The translations under genes and the position numbers were made by a program. DNA of 64,000 bases from Ornithinimicrobium pratense (lineage in GTDB: Bacteria > Actinomycetota > Actinomycetes > Actinomycetales > Dermatophilaceae), in the NCBI RefSeq assembly GCF_008843165.1, contig NZ_CP044427.1, positions 620,001-684,000 on the forward strand, given 5' to 3'. The notes under the pieces are model-generated. The model saw only the letters and a program-made list of their open reading frames with translations. It ran no database searches and was not told the DNA's origin. Positions 8,872-17,336 of this stretch are shown piece by piece. Positions within the stretch are counted from its first letter, which is position 1, and the number at the start of each line of letters is the position of its first letter.

Positions 8872-10059
8872 GTGGCACGAGGGCGACGCAGGGACCGGGG
8901 CCGACGAGGCTTCGGCGCGGTGCGCAAACTCCCGAGCGGTCGCTACCAAGCGTCCTACGTCGGCCCGGACCTCAAACGGCATGCCGCGCCGTACACGTTC
9001 GAGGCCGCCATCGATGCAGAGGGCTGGTTGGCGCAGGAGCGGCGGCTGGTGGCATCGGACGAGCCATGGACGCCGCCCAGGGCCCGCTTCGAGGCACTAC
9101 GGGCCGCCGCGGAGGGTGGGATGACCCTACGGCACTTCGCGCCCGAGGCCCTGGCCAGACGCCGCACACGCGGCAAGCCGTTGCGCCCCAAGACCATGAG
9201 CCTGTACGAGGGGCTGCTGCGCCGGGTGATCTATCCGCGGTTCGGGGACGTGCCCATGCGACTGGTGACCGACGACGACGTGAGTGGCTGGTTCGACGGG
9301 CTGGACCCGGACACGCCGACGCAGAACGCGCACGCCTACGCGCTGCTGCACGGGCTGTTCGTCGACGCCGTGCACCCGAAGCAACGCGCCCGGACCGGCG
9401 TGACCATCAACCCGTGCACCGTCAAGGGCGCAGGGACTGTGCAACGGCGCCACGAGATTCGCACTGCGGCCCTGGTCGAGTTGGACGCGCTGCTGGAGCA
9501 CACGCCCCCGCGTTTCCGTGCCCTGGTCGTTGTCGCCTTCGCCTGGTGCGGGCTGCGGTTCGGGGAGGCCGCCGAGCTGCGCCGCTCGGATGTGGACCTA
9601 GAGACCGGAGTGCTGCACGTGCGCCGCGCCGTGGTGCGGGTGGAGGGGCAGAACATCGTCGGGCCGCCCAAGTCCGCCGCCGGCGTCCGGGCCGTCACTG
9701 TGCCGCCTCATGTACTGCCGCTGCTGGCGGCCCACATGCACCAGCACGTCGGCCCCGGTGCGTCGGCGCTGCTGTTCCCTGCCGAGGCGGGCGGGACCGA
9801 GCACCTGGCGCACGCCACGTTCTACAAGTACGTCTGGATGCCGGCGCGGGCCGCTGCTGGACGTCCTGACCTGCGTCTGCACGACCTGCGGCACACCGCG
9901 GCGGTGCTCTCTGCACAGTCGGGGGCGACCGTGGCCGAGCTGATGGGCAGATATGGTCACAGTTCGGCGGATGCGAGCCTGCGATACCAGCACGTCGCCC
10001 ACGGGCGCGACGCCGAGATTGCCGCCCGCATGTCCCGGCTCGCGGGGGGCAGCACGTGA
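8872..10059 (+). CDS. tyrosine recombinase/integrase
   Basis: A 395-residue phage-type integrase starting at GTG 8872 (VARGRRRDRGRRGFGAVRKL); AGAGAGG lies 7 nt upstream, so I prefer this to earlier starts. The N-terminal 70 residues are a basic arm-binding domain, followed by a SAM-like core-binding domain (about 90-180) and the catalytic domain. Catalytic residues are visible: R229 in CGLRFGEA, H337 and R340 in HDLRH, H363 in GHSS, and Y372 in LRYQH. It should catalyse insertion into the tRNA-Sec 3' end, whose repeat lies 155 bp upstream of the gene. Confidence 0.95.
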   Translation: MARGRRRDRGRRGFGAVRKLPSGRYQASYVGPDLKRHAAPYTFEAAIDAEGWLAQERRLVASDEPWTPPRARFEALRAAAEGGMTLRHFAPEALARRRTRGKPLRPKTMSLYEGLLRRVIYPRFGDVPMRLVTDDDVSGWFDGLDPDTPTQNAHAYALLHGLFVDAVHPKQRARTGVTINPCTVKGAGTVQRRHEIRTAALVELDALLEHTPPRFRALVVVAFAWCGLRFGEAAELRRSDVDLETGVLHVRRAVVRVEGQNIVGPPKSAAGVRAVTVPPHVLPLLAAHMHQHVGPGASALLFPAEAGGTEHLAHATFYKYVWMPARAAAGRPDLRLHDLRHTAAVLSAQSGATVAELMGRYGHSSADASLRYQHVAHGRDAEIAARMSRLAGGST

Positions 10060-10086
10060 CTGCGCGCCGCGCGCCGACACGCCCTC

Positions 10087-10135
10087 CGTCGGCGCTGCTG
10101 TTCCGTAACGAGGCGGGCGGGACCGAGCACCTGGC
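10087..10135 (+). pseudogene. remnant of a second integrase gene
   Basis: 49 bp that match 9761-9809 inside the integrase gene with only three mismatches. In the same phase they encode SALLFRNEAGGTEHLA versus SALLFPAEAGGTEHLA in the intact enzyme. It sits just past the integrase stop and leads into unrelated sequence. It looks like a scrap of a related integrase left by recombination between elements, rather than a functional gene. Confidence 0.55.
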
Positions 10136-10227
10136 TGGGGATGGCGGGTGGTGGCTGCTGCGTGGTGAGGGCGTGCCGCATAGGTCCGACGGACGCCATC
10201 GCCAGGCATGGCCCAGCCGTGACGCTG

Positions 10228-10249
10228 TAGTATCGAAACGACGTCGAAA
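10228..10249 (+). promoter_or_regulatory. promoter/operator of the Xre-RES pair
   Basis: A -10-like TAGTAT (10228-10233) overlaps two TCGAAA direct repeats 11 bp apart (10233 and 10244) around a CGACGTCG palindrome. This lies 41 bp before the antitoxin ATG. Xre antitoxins normally bind such repeats to autoregulate. No clear -35 is seen. Confidence 0.45.
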
Positions 10250-10290
10250 TCACGGCGTTTGTGCGTCGTCAAGGACGAGAAGAGTCGGGT

Positions 10291-10683
10291 ATGGCTACTG
10301 CCAACACAAGTCATCGAGCACGCGCCACCTCGGACGTGCGGCCGCGGCGGCCGGAGGAGTGGACGGTGCCGCAGATCACGGCCTACCTGAACGAAACCCT
10401 CGGCCCCAAGCTCGTGGCCTACATGGTCGGCAAGAGCCCCCAAACAGTGGCGCGGTGGGCAGGCGGCGCCCAGGCCCCCCCGCAGCCTGACGTCGAGCGC
10501 AGGCTTCGAGGAGCGTTCCAGATTGTCCAGCTTCTGGTTGAGACCGACTCCCGCCACGTCGTGCGATCCTGGTTCATCGGCATGAACCCCCAGCTGGAGG
10601 ACCGCAGCCCCGCAGAGGTCGTCGTGACGGGTGACCTGCGGGCCGTCATGGCTGCGGCCAGGGCGTTCACGTCCGGAGGATGA
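10291..10683 (+). CDS. Xre/MbcA/ParS-type antitoxin
   Basis: A 130-residue protein starting at ATG 10291 (MATANTSHRAR). A central helix-turn-helix region (about 35-70, KLVAYMVGKSPQTVARWAGG) is followed by the DUF2384-type toxin-binding C-terminus with RSWFIGMNPQLEDRSPAEVV. The stop overlaps the start of the RES toxin gene by 4 bp (ATGA), the classic antitoxin-first arrangement of Xre-RES type II modules. It should neutralise the toxin and bind its own promoter. Confidence 0.88.
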   Translation: MATANTSHRARATSDVRPRRPEEWTVPQITAYLNETLGPKLVAYMVGKSPQTVARWAGGAQAPPQPDVERRLRGAFQIVQLLVETDSRHVVRSWFIGMNPQLEDRSPAEVVVTGDLRAVMAAARAFTSGG

Positions 10684-11342
10684 CCGTCACCGAGCCGCGC
10701 CTGGTCGCCGCCCCCGACACAGTGTGGCGGGTCGCTCGACTTGGCAAAGGGACCGAGTTCTCGCAGATCGACCCGGTCGATGCATTGTCGCTGAACGCCG
10801 GCAACCGTTTCGATGTGGTGGGCGGAGGGGCTTTGTACGCCTCGACCTTGCTCGAAGGCTGCTACCGAGAAGTCCTGGCACGCTTGCGACCGGCCCCAGG
10901 AATGATCGGCCTAGACGAGGATGACAGCCGTCACATGCGAGCGGGGAACGTCGCCGCGTCATGGCGGGAGAACCGGCGCCGCTTCGCTCTCGGCCTGCCT
11001 GACGCCCTACCCTTCGTCGACGTCGAGCACCAGGACACCTGGAACACGCTCGAGGCTGCTATCGCGATGCCGGCCGGCGTGCACCACCTTGACGTAAGTC
11101 ACGTGCGCGGGCCCGACAGGCTCCTCACGCGGGCCATCGCGGCTTGGGTCTACTCACAGACGGACGCGGAGGGCGCTCCCCTTTACTCCGGCGTGCGCTA
11201 TCTGTCGCGCACCGGTGACTTCGAGTGCTGGGCGATCTTCGACGGCACTACCGTGCTCGAGGTGGCGCCAGCTGGTGAGCTCAGCCTGCGCGACGAGGCG
11301 CTGCAGCGAGTGGCAGGCACATACGGACTGACGCTGCACTGA
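10680..11342 (+). CDS. RES domain toxin
   Basis: A 220-residue RES-domain protein. The N-terminal WRVARLG..., then GNRFDVVGGGALYASTLLEGCYREVL, and later YSGVRYLSRTGDFECWAIFD carry the conserved Arg, Tyr/Glu and Ser positions of the family. Established knowledge: RES toxins of Xre-RES modules degrade NAD+. The ATG at 10680 overlaps the antitoxin stop; GGAGG lies directly against the ATG, so translation probably depends on coupling. The pair sits next to the integrase and may stabilise the island. Confidence 0.88.
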   Translation: MTVTEPRLVAAPDTVWRVARLGKGTEFSQIDPVDALSLNAGNRFDVVGGGALYASTLLEGCYREVLARLRPAPGMIGLDEDDSRHMRAGNVAASWRENRRRFALGLPDALPFVDVEHQDTWNTLEAAIAMPAGVHHLDVSHVRGPDRLLTRAIAAWVYSQTDAEGAPLYSGVRYLSRTGDFECWAIFDGTTVLEVAPAGELSLRDEALQRVAGTYGLTLH

Positions 11343-11626
11343 CTGACTGCAGCCCTTCCCCCAGTGAGACTGCACAGCGCACCAGCGCTACGCCACCAGT
11401 GCGATCGAAGAGATTGTCACCGCCCGCCACAGCCTGGCTCGACTCGTACCACACCGTCTGCCTAGACAACCCGCACGAGACCGATCCGTCCGTCGACGAA
11501 CTCGCCCTCGTCGACCCGAGACTCTCAAAAGTCGCTCCGCTCGAACGGAACACACCTGGTGCACTCGGTGAAATAGTTCCGGAAAAGTGACCCCCTGAGC
11601 GCGGCTGCTCCGCTTTAGGGGGTGTG
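11343..11626 (+). other. non-coding region upstream of relaxase, candidate oriT
   Basis: 284 bp between the RES toxin and the relaxase hold no convincing gene. A perfect 8-bp inverted repeat GTCGACGA/TCGTCGAC (11492-11499 and 11508-11515) and a long hairpin at 11590-11623 are present. In MobF systems oriT commonly lies beside the relaxase gene, so this is the best place to look for it. I could not identify a nic site. Confidence 0.35.
11590..11623 (+). promoter_or_regulatory. hairpin masking the relaxase ribosome site
   Basis: ACCCCCTGAGCG (11590-11601) can pair with 11611-11623 (CGC, one bulged T, then TTAGGGGGT) around a 9-nt loop. The 3' arm contains AGGGGG, the Shine-Dalgarno of the relaxase ATG at 11627. 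The fold would hide the ribosome site and could also act as a single-strand oriT hairpin. Both roles are inference. Confidence 0.5.
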
Positions 11627-14600
11627 ATGACGTTGCACAAGTTGTCTGCCGGGAGCGGGTACACGTACCTGACGAGTCAGGTCGCGCAGCACGACGCGAC
11701 CGAGCGTCGGCAGGCCGGCCTGGCGTCCTACTACGAGGAGAAGGGTGAGTCGCCCGGTCGTTGGCTCGGGGCCGGCCTGGCCGGTCTCGACCTGAAAGTC
11801 GGCGACGTGGTGTCCGAGGAGCAGATGAAGCTGCTGTTCGGTCAGGGCCGCCATCCCCGGGCGGGGGAGCCCGGCGCCGCCGAACAGGCTTGGGGTGCTC
11901 TGGGGCGGGCGTTCCCCACCTACAACGCCACGACCCTGCGGCAAATGATCGCTCGGGCGTTCAGCGAGCACAACACCAGCCAGGGACTGGCGTGGAACGC
12001 CCCGATCCCGGCGGAGGAGCGGGCAGCGATCCGCACCCGGGTCGCCCGGGAGGTGTTCGAGCAACGCCACGGCCGCGCGCCGGTGGACGAGGCGGAGCTG
12101 ACGAAGTTCCTCGCGCGTGCGTCCAAGCCGGCGCAGGTGCCGGTGGCGGGGTTCGACCTGACGTTCTCCCCGGTGAAATCGGTCTCTGCCCTGTGGGCGC
12201 TGGCGCCGGCCGAGGTCGCGAGGCAGGTGGAGGCCGCGCACGAGGACGCGGTCCGGGCGACGCTAGAACTGTTGGAGCGGGAGGTGGCGTTCACGAGGGT
12301 TGGCAAGGGCGGCATCCGTCAGGTGCCCGTCACGGGTTTGGTGGCGGCGTCGTTCGATCATCGGGACTCGCGGACGGGGGACCCGGACCTGCATACCCAC
12401 GTGGTGGTCTCGAACAAGGTGCAGTCGCTGGCCGAGGAGGGTGGGCGGTGGTTGACGGTGGACGGGCGGATGCTGTTCAAGGCCAAGGTGATGGCTTCGG
12501 AGCACTACAACACCCACCTGGAGGCCGGGCTGGTGGACCGGCTCGGGGTCGCGTTCGTCGACCGCCCGGGGGTGGAGGGCAAGCGGGCGGTGCGGGAGAT
12601 CGCCGGGATCGCCCCGGCCCTGCTCGCCAGTTGGTCGTCACGGCGGCAGGCGATCCAGGCCCGCATGGACGAACTGGCCTCGGCGTTCCTGGCCGACCAT
12701 GGTCGGGCCCCGACCGTGATCGAGTCGTTGGACCTGGCGCAGCGGGCGAACCTGGAGACCCGCCCGGGCAAGCACGAGCCGCGCTCGGAGGCCGAGCAGC
12801 GGCAGGCGTGGCGACAGCAGGCCAGCACGGTGCTCGCCGCTGACGGCAAGGCCCCGGAAGAGATGGTCACGGCGGCGGTAGGGGCGGGGTGGGGACGCAA
12901 CAAGGGACGCAATAGAGACGTGGGCATCACCGGAGGTCAGCGGGTGGGGACGCTCCAGGGACGTATCCGGGGACGTGGTGGGGACGTGCGTCCCCAGGTG
13001 GTCGCGGCGCGGGTGGTGTCGGTGCTGGAGGGGTCGCGGGCGACGTGGCAGGTCTGGCACGTGCGGGCCGAGACCTCACGTCAGCTACGCACCGCGGGGG
13101 TGCCGTTGGCCCGGCTCGAGGAGTACGGGCGCTCGGTGGAACGGTGGGTCCTGCAGGGTTTCTCGGTCCCGGTCGGAGTACCACCGGAGCTGGGCGAACC
13201 GGAGGTGCTGCGGCGCCCGGACGGGCAGCCCGCCCACACGGTGCACGGCAGCCAGGCCTACACCTCGCGCGCGATCCTCGCCGCCGAGGAGGAGCTCCTG
13301 GCCCTCGCGCTGCGTCGGGACGGCCGCCACGCCGACCCGGCCGTGGTCGAGACCGTCCTGGCCGCCGAGGGGGCGGACGGTCCGGGGCTGGACCGGTCCC
13401 AGGCCGCAATGGTCCGCACCCTCGCGACGAGCGGGTGCCGGGTCCAGGTCGCCCTCGCCCCAGCCGGGGCCGGCAAGACCGCCGCGCTGCGGGTGCTCGC
13501 CCGGGCGTGGGAGGCCTCCGGCGGGACCGTCCTGGGACTGGCCCCGACCGCGGTCGCGGCCGACGAACTGGCCCGGGCCACCGGCATCGGTGCCGACACC
13601 CTCGCGAAGTACCTGCACCAGACCACCACGGCGAGGGCTGGCCGTCCGGCCCAGTACCCGGGTGCTGGCGTAGGCGGTCGCGTGGGGCCGGGGACGTTGG
13701 TGGTCGTCGACGAGGCCGGCATGGCCGGAACCCGCGCCCTCGCGGATGCGGTGCGGCATGTCGTGGACGCCGGTGGCAGTGTGCGTCTGGTGGGGGATGA
13801 CCAGCAGCTGGCCGCCGTCGCGGCCGGCGGGATCCTCACCGACCTGGCCGAGCAGGGGTACGCGCACGGCACCACCGTCACGTTGACCGAGCTGCACCGG
13901 TTCATCGACCCCGAAGAAGGACAGGCCACCCTCGCCATCCGGGACGGCGATCCCGCCGCGCTGGAGCACTACCTCGAGCGGGGACGGGTCCAAGCCGGAG
14001 ACGCCGGCACCATGGCCGAGACCGCGTACGCCGCCTGGAAGGCCGACCAGCAGGGCGGCATGTCCAGCCTGCTGCTGGCCGCGACCCGGGACACCGTGCG
14101 TGACCTGAACCAGCGCGCCCGCCATGACCGGCTCGACGCTACCGCCGGACAGGCATCCGGCCCAGAGGTGACCCTGGCTGATGGGACCTGCGCGAGTGCC
14201 GGCGACACGGTGATCACCCGCCGTAACGACCGGCGCCTGCGGGCCGGGGACGGGGCGTGGGTGAGGAACGGGGACCGGTGGCGCGTCCTGGCCGTCCACC
14301 CCGACGGCGCCGTGACCGTCGACCGCCAGGACGGGCGAGCCCGGCACGAGCCGGGCCGGGTCCGGCTACCGGCGGGGTACGTGGCCGAGCATGTCCAGCT
14401 GGGGTATGCGTCCACGATCCACGGCGCCCAGGGCGCCACCGTAGACACCACGCACACCGTCCTGACCGGGACAGAGACCCGGCAGGGCCTGTACGTCGCG
14501 CTCTCCCGCGGCCGGCAGACTAACCACCTCTACCTCGCCACCCCCACCGTGTCCCTGGACTCCGTCGGTCCCGAGGTCCAGGACACTGTCGCCGAGCCGC

Positions 14601-15439
14601 GGCAGGTGCTCACCGACATCCTCGCCCGGGACGGCCGTGCACAGTCGGCCACGACCGCCGAGCACGGCGACACCGCAGGGCTGCTGCGGGAGGCGGTGCT
14701 GGCCTACCAGGACGCCCTGACGGTCCTGGCCCAGCATCACCTCGGACCCGAGCAGATGGCCGCCCTGGACGACGCGCTCGAACGGTGGCTACCCGGCCTC
14801 ACCCGGGCACCGGCCTACCCGCACCTGCGCGGCCAGCTCGCCGTGCGCTGGGCCGACGGGACCCGGCCCGAGACCGTCGTGCAGGAAGCCACCTTGTACC
14901 GCGGCAAGCGCACCCTCACCGAGGCTGAGGACCCCGCCGCCGCCCTCACCTGGCGCATCAGTGCCCTCACGCCCCTGCCGCACAGGGACGCGCCGCTGCC
15001 GTGGCTGCCCGACATCCCACCCGCCCTACGAGAGGAACCGGGCACGAGCACCTACCTCGACCGCCTGACCGGCCGGATCGACGACCTCAAGCATCAGGTC
15101 ACGGACCAGGCCCAGCGGGCAGGTGCGTCCGATCGGGTGCCGTGGCAGCGGATGCTGCCTCCGGACGTCGAGGAACAGCTGCTCGGCGACCTTGCGGTCT
15201 GGCGCGCCGCCCACGCCGTCCCACACACCGAACCCAGGCCTACCGGAGCGCCCGTCAAAGACCCCGACGTCGCACGGCACCAGACCCGACTCACCCGACG
15301 ACTGAACCCACTGTCCCCGCCCCGCGGCAGACCGATGGAAGGCACAGCAGGGGAGAGGCTGCGAGCCAGCCAGCGACAAGCCGAGCAGCACGCTCGCTAT
15401 GGGCACCCCTCCAGCGAGGTGTCAGGTCCATCCCGGTAA
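11627..15439 (+). CDS. MobF family relaxase with helicase domain (TrwC/TraI type)
   Basis: A 1270-residue conjugative relaxase-helicase. The N-terminus MTLHKLSAGSGYTYL places candidate catalytic tyrosines at 12 and 14; the metal-binding histidines are in DPDLHTHVVV (H256, H258). The C-terminal half is a superfamily 1 helicase: Walker A PAGAGKT (from 612), Walker B VVVDEAGM, GDDQQLAAV, and motif TIHGAQGATVD plus VALSRGR near the end. It would nick oriT, remain attached to the 5' end, and unwind the strand for transfer. ATG 11627 is preferred to GTG 11624 because AGGGGG is 4-5 nt upstream. The interdomain region (residues 422-457) is unusually Gly/Arg/Asn-rich and coded by the GGGACG repeat array. 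Confidence 0.95.
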   Translation: MTLHKLSAGSGYTYLTSQVAQHDATERRQAGLASYYEEKGESPGRWLGAGLAGLDLKVGDVVSEEQMKLLFGQGRHPRAGEPGAAEQAWGALGRAFPTYNATTLRQMIARAFSEHNTSQGLAWNAPIPAEERAAIRTRVAREVFEQRHGRAPVDEAELTKFLARASKPAQVPVAGFDLTFSPVKSVSALWALAPAEVARQVEAAHEDAVRATLELLEREVAFTRVGKGGIRQVPVTGLVAASFDHRDSRTGDPDLHTHVVVSNKVQSLAEEGGRWLTVDGRMLFKAKVMASEHYNTHLEAGLVDRLGVAFVDRPGVEGKRAVREIAGIAPALLASWSSRRQAIQARMDELASAFLADHGRAPTVIESLDLAQRANLETRPGKHEPRSEAEQRQAWRQQASTVLAADGKAPEEMVTAAVGAGWGRNKGRNRDVGITGGQRVGTLQGRIRGRGGDVRPQVVAARVVSVLEGSRATWQVWHVRAETSRQLRTAGVPLARLEEYGRSVERWVLQGFSVPVGVPPELGEPEVLRRPDGQPAHTVHGSQAYTSRAILAAEEELLALALRRDGRHADPAVVETVLAAEGADGPGLDRSQAAMVRTLATSGCRVQVALAPAGAGKTAALRVLARAWEASGGTVLGLAPTAVAADELARATGIGADTLAKYLHQTTTARAGRPAQYPGAGVGGRVGPGTLVVVDEAGMAGTRALADAVRHVVDAGGSVRLVGDDQQLAAVAAGGILTDLAEQGYAHGTTVTLTELHRFIDPEEGQATLAIRDGDPAALEHYLERGRVQAGDAGTMAETAYAAWKADQQGGMSSLLLAATRDTVRDLNQRARHDRLDATAGQASGPEVTLADGTCASAGDTVITRRNDRRLRAGDGAWVRNGDRWRVLAVHPDGAVTVDRQDGRARHEPGRVRLPAGYVAEHVQLGYASTIHGAQGATVDTTHTVLTGTETRQGLYVALSRGRQTNHLYLATPTVSLDSVGPEVQDTVAEPRQVLTDILARDGRAQSATTAEHGDTAGLLREAVLAYQDALTVLAQHHLGPEQMAALDDALERWLPGLTRAPAYPHLRGQLAVRWADGTRPETVVQEATLYRGKRTLTEAEDPAAALTWRISALTPLPHRDAPLPWLPDIPPALREEPGTSTYLDRLTGRIDDLKHQVTDQAQRAGASDRVPWQRMLPPDVEEQLLGDLAVWRAAHAVPHTEPRPTGAPVKDPDVARHQTRLTRRLNPLSPPRGRPMEGTAGERLRASQRQAEQHARYGHPSSEVSGPSR
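12892..12995 (+). repeat. phased GGGACG repeat array inside the relaxase gene
   Basis: GGGACG occurs at 12892, 12904, 12947, 12958, 12970 and 12981, with a variant GAGACG at 12915 and an inverted CGTCCC at 12989. Spacings are 12, 11, 32, 11, 12 and 11 bp, about one DNA helical turn or three. Because spacings of 11 change the reading frame, the pattern is held at DNA level, not by a peptide repeat. It resembles iterons or a DNA-binding array. Confidence 0.7.
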
Positions 15440-15718
15440 CCGATCGCAGATGAGGGCCGACCCCGCCGCGGGACCGCGGTCGATACATCGCTGTACCGCC
15501 GAGAGTCGGATGTTGGGCGACGAACTCATCGTGGTCGGACACTCCCGAGAGGACGTCGCAAACGACGACCCGCGAGCGTCTTGAGGACCGGACTGCCCGG
15601 TCGCAGACGAGATGCCTGGAGTTGGCGGCAGTGTCGGTGTACTCGTCATGGTCGTGCGGCCTTAGCGCCGGACTACACCTGCGGGCGTCTGTCGGCGCGC
15701 GGGCCTAGGCTGCCGGTC
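15440..15718. other. intergenic stretch, nothing recognised
   Basis: 279 bp between the relaxase and the next gene. No convincing coding frame, tRNA or strong hairpin was seen. A TAGGCT -10 box for the following gene lies at its end (15706-15711). Confidence 0.4.
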
Positions 15719-16321
15719 ATGAGCGAAGACGTGGGGCAGGTCGTGCCGTCGGTCGAGGAGGTCGCCCGGCTCGTGGGTGAACTGATCGCCTCAGAATGGC
15801 CGACGACGCAAGACGAGCGGAGCGCGTGGTTCGAGCGGCACGGCATCGCGACGGAGGGTGCCGCACTGGTGCGGGAGGAGCACGGAGGCGAGTCCTGGCA
15901 CAGCGGTGACCCGGGCGCCCCGTGGCCTGCGGTTGGCTGGCACGTCTTCGAGGGAGAGTTCGTCGGGATCAGCTGGTTCTTGTGGCACGGGCTGTCGGAG
16001 GACGTCGTGCCTGGGCTCGCAGAGCTGCTGCGCGGCCGTTTTGTCGAGATCGCGGGTGAGCCGATGGACGAGATGCGGCGCGAGGGCGAGGACTATCGCT
16101 TCACCGCCTACTGGCGGACGGGTGGTCGCTCCATCGACATGTACCTCTACGGCGGACCGGTGCTGGAGGGTCGGTTTCACGAGCAGCCGGTGGTGCAGTT
16201 GCACGTCGACCACGTCGAACGCGCCCGACGGGCGGACGACGCCGCGGCGCGGGTACAGCCGGTGGTGAGGGGGCGGGATGGGCCGGGGAACGACGCCGCG
16301 CCGCACCCCCCTACGTCGTAA
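15719..16321 (+). CDS. hypothetical protein of the island
   Basis: A 200-residue soluble acidic protein from ATG 15719 (MSEDVGQVVPSVEEVARLV). TAGGCT lies 7 nt before the ATG, so a leaderless transcript is likely. It contains WFERHGIATEG, GWHVFEGEFVGISWFLWHGL and YRFTAYWRTGGRSIDMYLYGG. The alternation of amphipathic strands and the conserved-looking Trp residues suggest a compact globular fold, but I recognise no family. The C-terminal 40 residues are charged and probably disordered. Confidence 0.65.
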   Translation: MSEDVGQVVPSVEEVARLVGELIASEWPTTQDERSAWFERHGIATEGAALVREEHGGESWHSGDPGAPWPAVGWHVFEGEFVGISWFLWHGLSEDVVPGLAELLRGRFVEIAGEPMDEMRREGEDYRFTAYWRTGGRSIDMYLYGGPVLEGRFHEQPVVQLHVDHVERARRADDAAARVQPVVRGRDGPGNDAAPHPPTS

Positions 16322-16426
16322 TCGGCACCCCCACGGCGACACCGAGCCGCGCGCTCAGGTCGCGCGGTGCCGATGCTAGACTCGCACTTCGTTCTCACCC
16401 GCGTGGGGCGGGAAGAAGGAGCACTC

Positions 16427-16780
16427 ATGGCTCACGTCACGATCCACGGAACCCTCGCCAGCGATCCAAAGATCTTGAGCACTGGTGGCTTCAGAGAGAT
16501 CGTCCTACTGCGCGTGGTCGAGACCCTGGAGTGGTATGACGGCGAGGGCAGCAGGCACACGGGCGAATCCGAGCACCACGTCGTAATCGTGTCCGGCCCG
16601 GATGCCGAAAATAGCATGAGCCTGCGTAAAGGCGACACGGTGCTGGTCGAGGGACACAGCTACGTAGGCACCCTCACCGACGAGGCAGGCGAGGAGCGGG
16701 AGATGACTCAGGTGAGCGCCCTACACATCGGCGTCTCCCTTGACAAATTTCGTGTTCCCTCCAATAGGACCACTGGTTGA
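16427..16780 (+). CDS. SSB-like OB-fold single-strand DNA-binding protein
   Basis: A 117-residue protein from ATG 16427, with GAAGGAG 6 nt upstream and a TAGACT -10 at 16377-16382. MAHVTIHGTLASDPK, then FREIVLLRVVETLEWYDGEG, EHHVVIVSG, SLRKGDTVLVEGHSYVGTLTDEAGEE follow the order of SSB beta-strands (VTIxGxLxxDP..., GDxVxVEG). The acidic SSB C-terminal tail is missing. Conjugative elements often carry such a protein to protect transferred DNA. It is shorter than housekeeping SSB. Confidence 0.75.
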   Translation: MAHVTIHGTLASDPKILSTGGFREIVLLRVVETLEWYDGEGSRHTGESEHHVVIVSGPDAENSMSLRKGDTVLVEGHSYVGTLTDEAGEEREMTQVSALHIGVSLDKFRVPSNRTTG

Positions 16781-16895
16781 GCTCATGGCCCGACGCGCCC
16801 CCGGATGAAGGCCCGCGGCGAAACGGGAGGCCCCGTTCGGCGAAAGCCCGCGCGCACGGGAGACGGGATGGTCGTGAAACGCATAGTCTCCAGTG

Positions 16896-17228
16896 ATGAG
16901 TGACGCCCCAGATGCCCAGGTCAAGGCGGCTACGGGAGCCGCAAATGATGGCTACGTGGCGGGAACGTACTTCGCCCGCTGGAACCCATCCCAAGATGTC
17001 CGCACCCTTGTCCACGTGATCCTCGGCGGGCCGGCTGAGAGGCCGGTACGGGACTTCTATGACGGCTTCATCGCCGGTGCCGAGGCAGAGCAGCTGCGTC
17101 GTTCCGAGCGCAACGGTAATGAGGGGCCTTTCACTGTCCAGTGGCTCGAGCGGGTGGAGATCAGCCGTGGAGACACCGAGTGGATTGTGGGGCCGCAGCC
17201 GGGTCCATGGCGCCCGAGACCGGGCTGA
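16896..17228 (+). CDS. hypothetical protein
   Basis: A 110-residue protein of unknown function. I choose ATG 16896 because TAGTCT lies 6 nt upstream (16884-16889), the leaderless pattern used by its neighbours. The sequence starts MSDAPDAQVKAATGAANDGY and contains RDFYDGFIAGAEAEQLRR; it is mixed in charge and probably soluble. No domain is recognised. GTG 16893 is an alternative start. Confidence 0.5.
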   Translation: MSDAPDAQVKAATGAANDGYVAGTYFARWNPSQDVRTLVHVILGGPAERPVRDFYDGFIAGAEAEQLRRSERNGNEGPFTVQWLERVEISRGDTEWIVGPQPGPWRPRPG

Positions 17229-17336
17229 GACCCTCTCCGGAACGACCGGATCTGCCGCGTGGAGGACGGCTACGCTCGTCCGATTTTGCCGCTGTCTTCG
17301 CGTAGCGTCCCGACCGTGCCGCCGATCGCCTGACCT

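Noticed and set aside
11399..11590. 63-codon open frame before the relaxase gene
   Set aside because: No ribosome site, no recognisable protein features, and it overlaps the inverted repeat considered as oriT.
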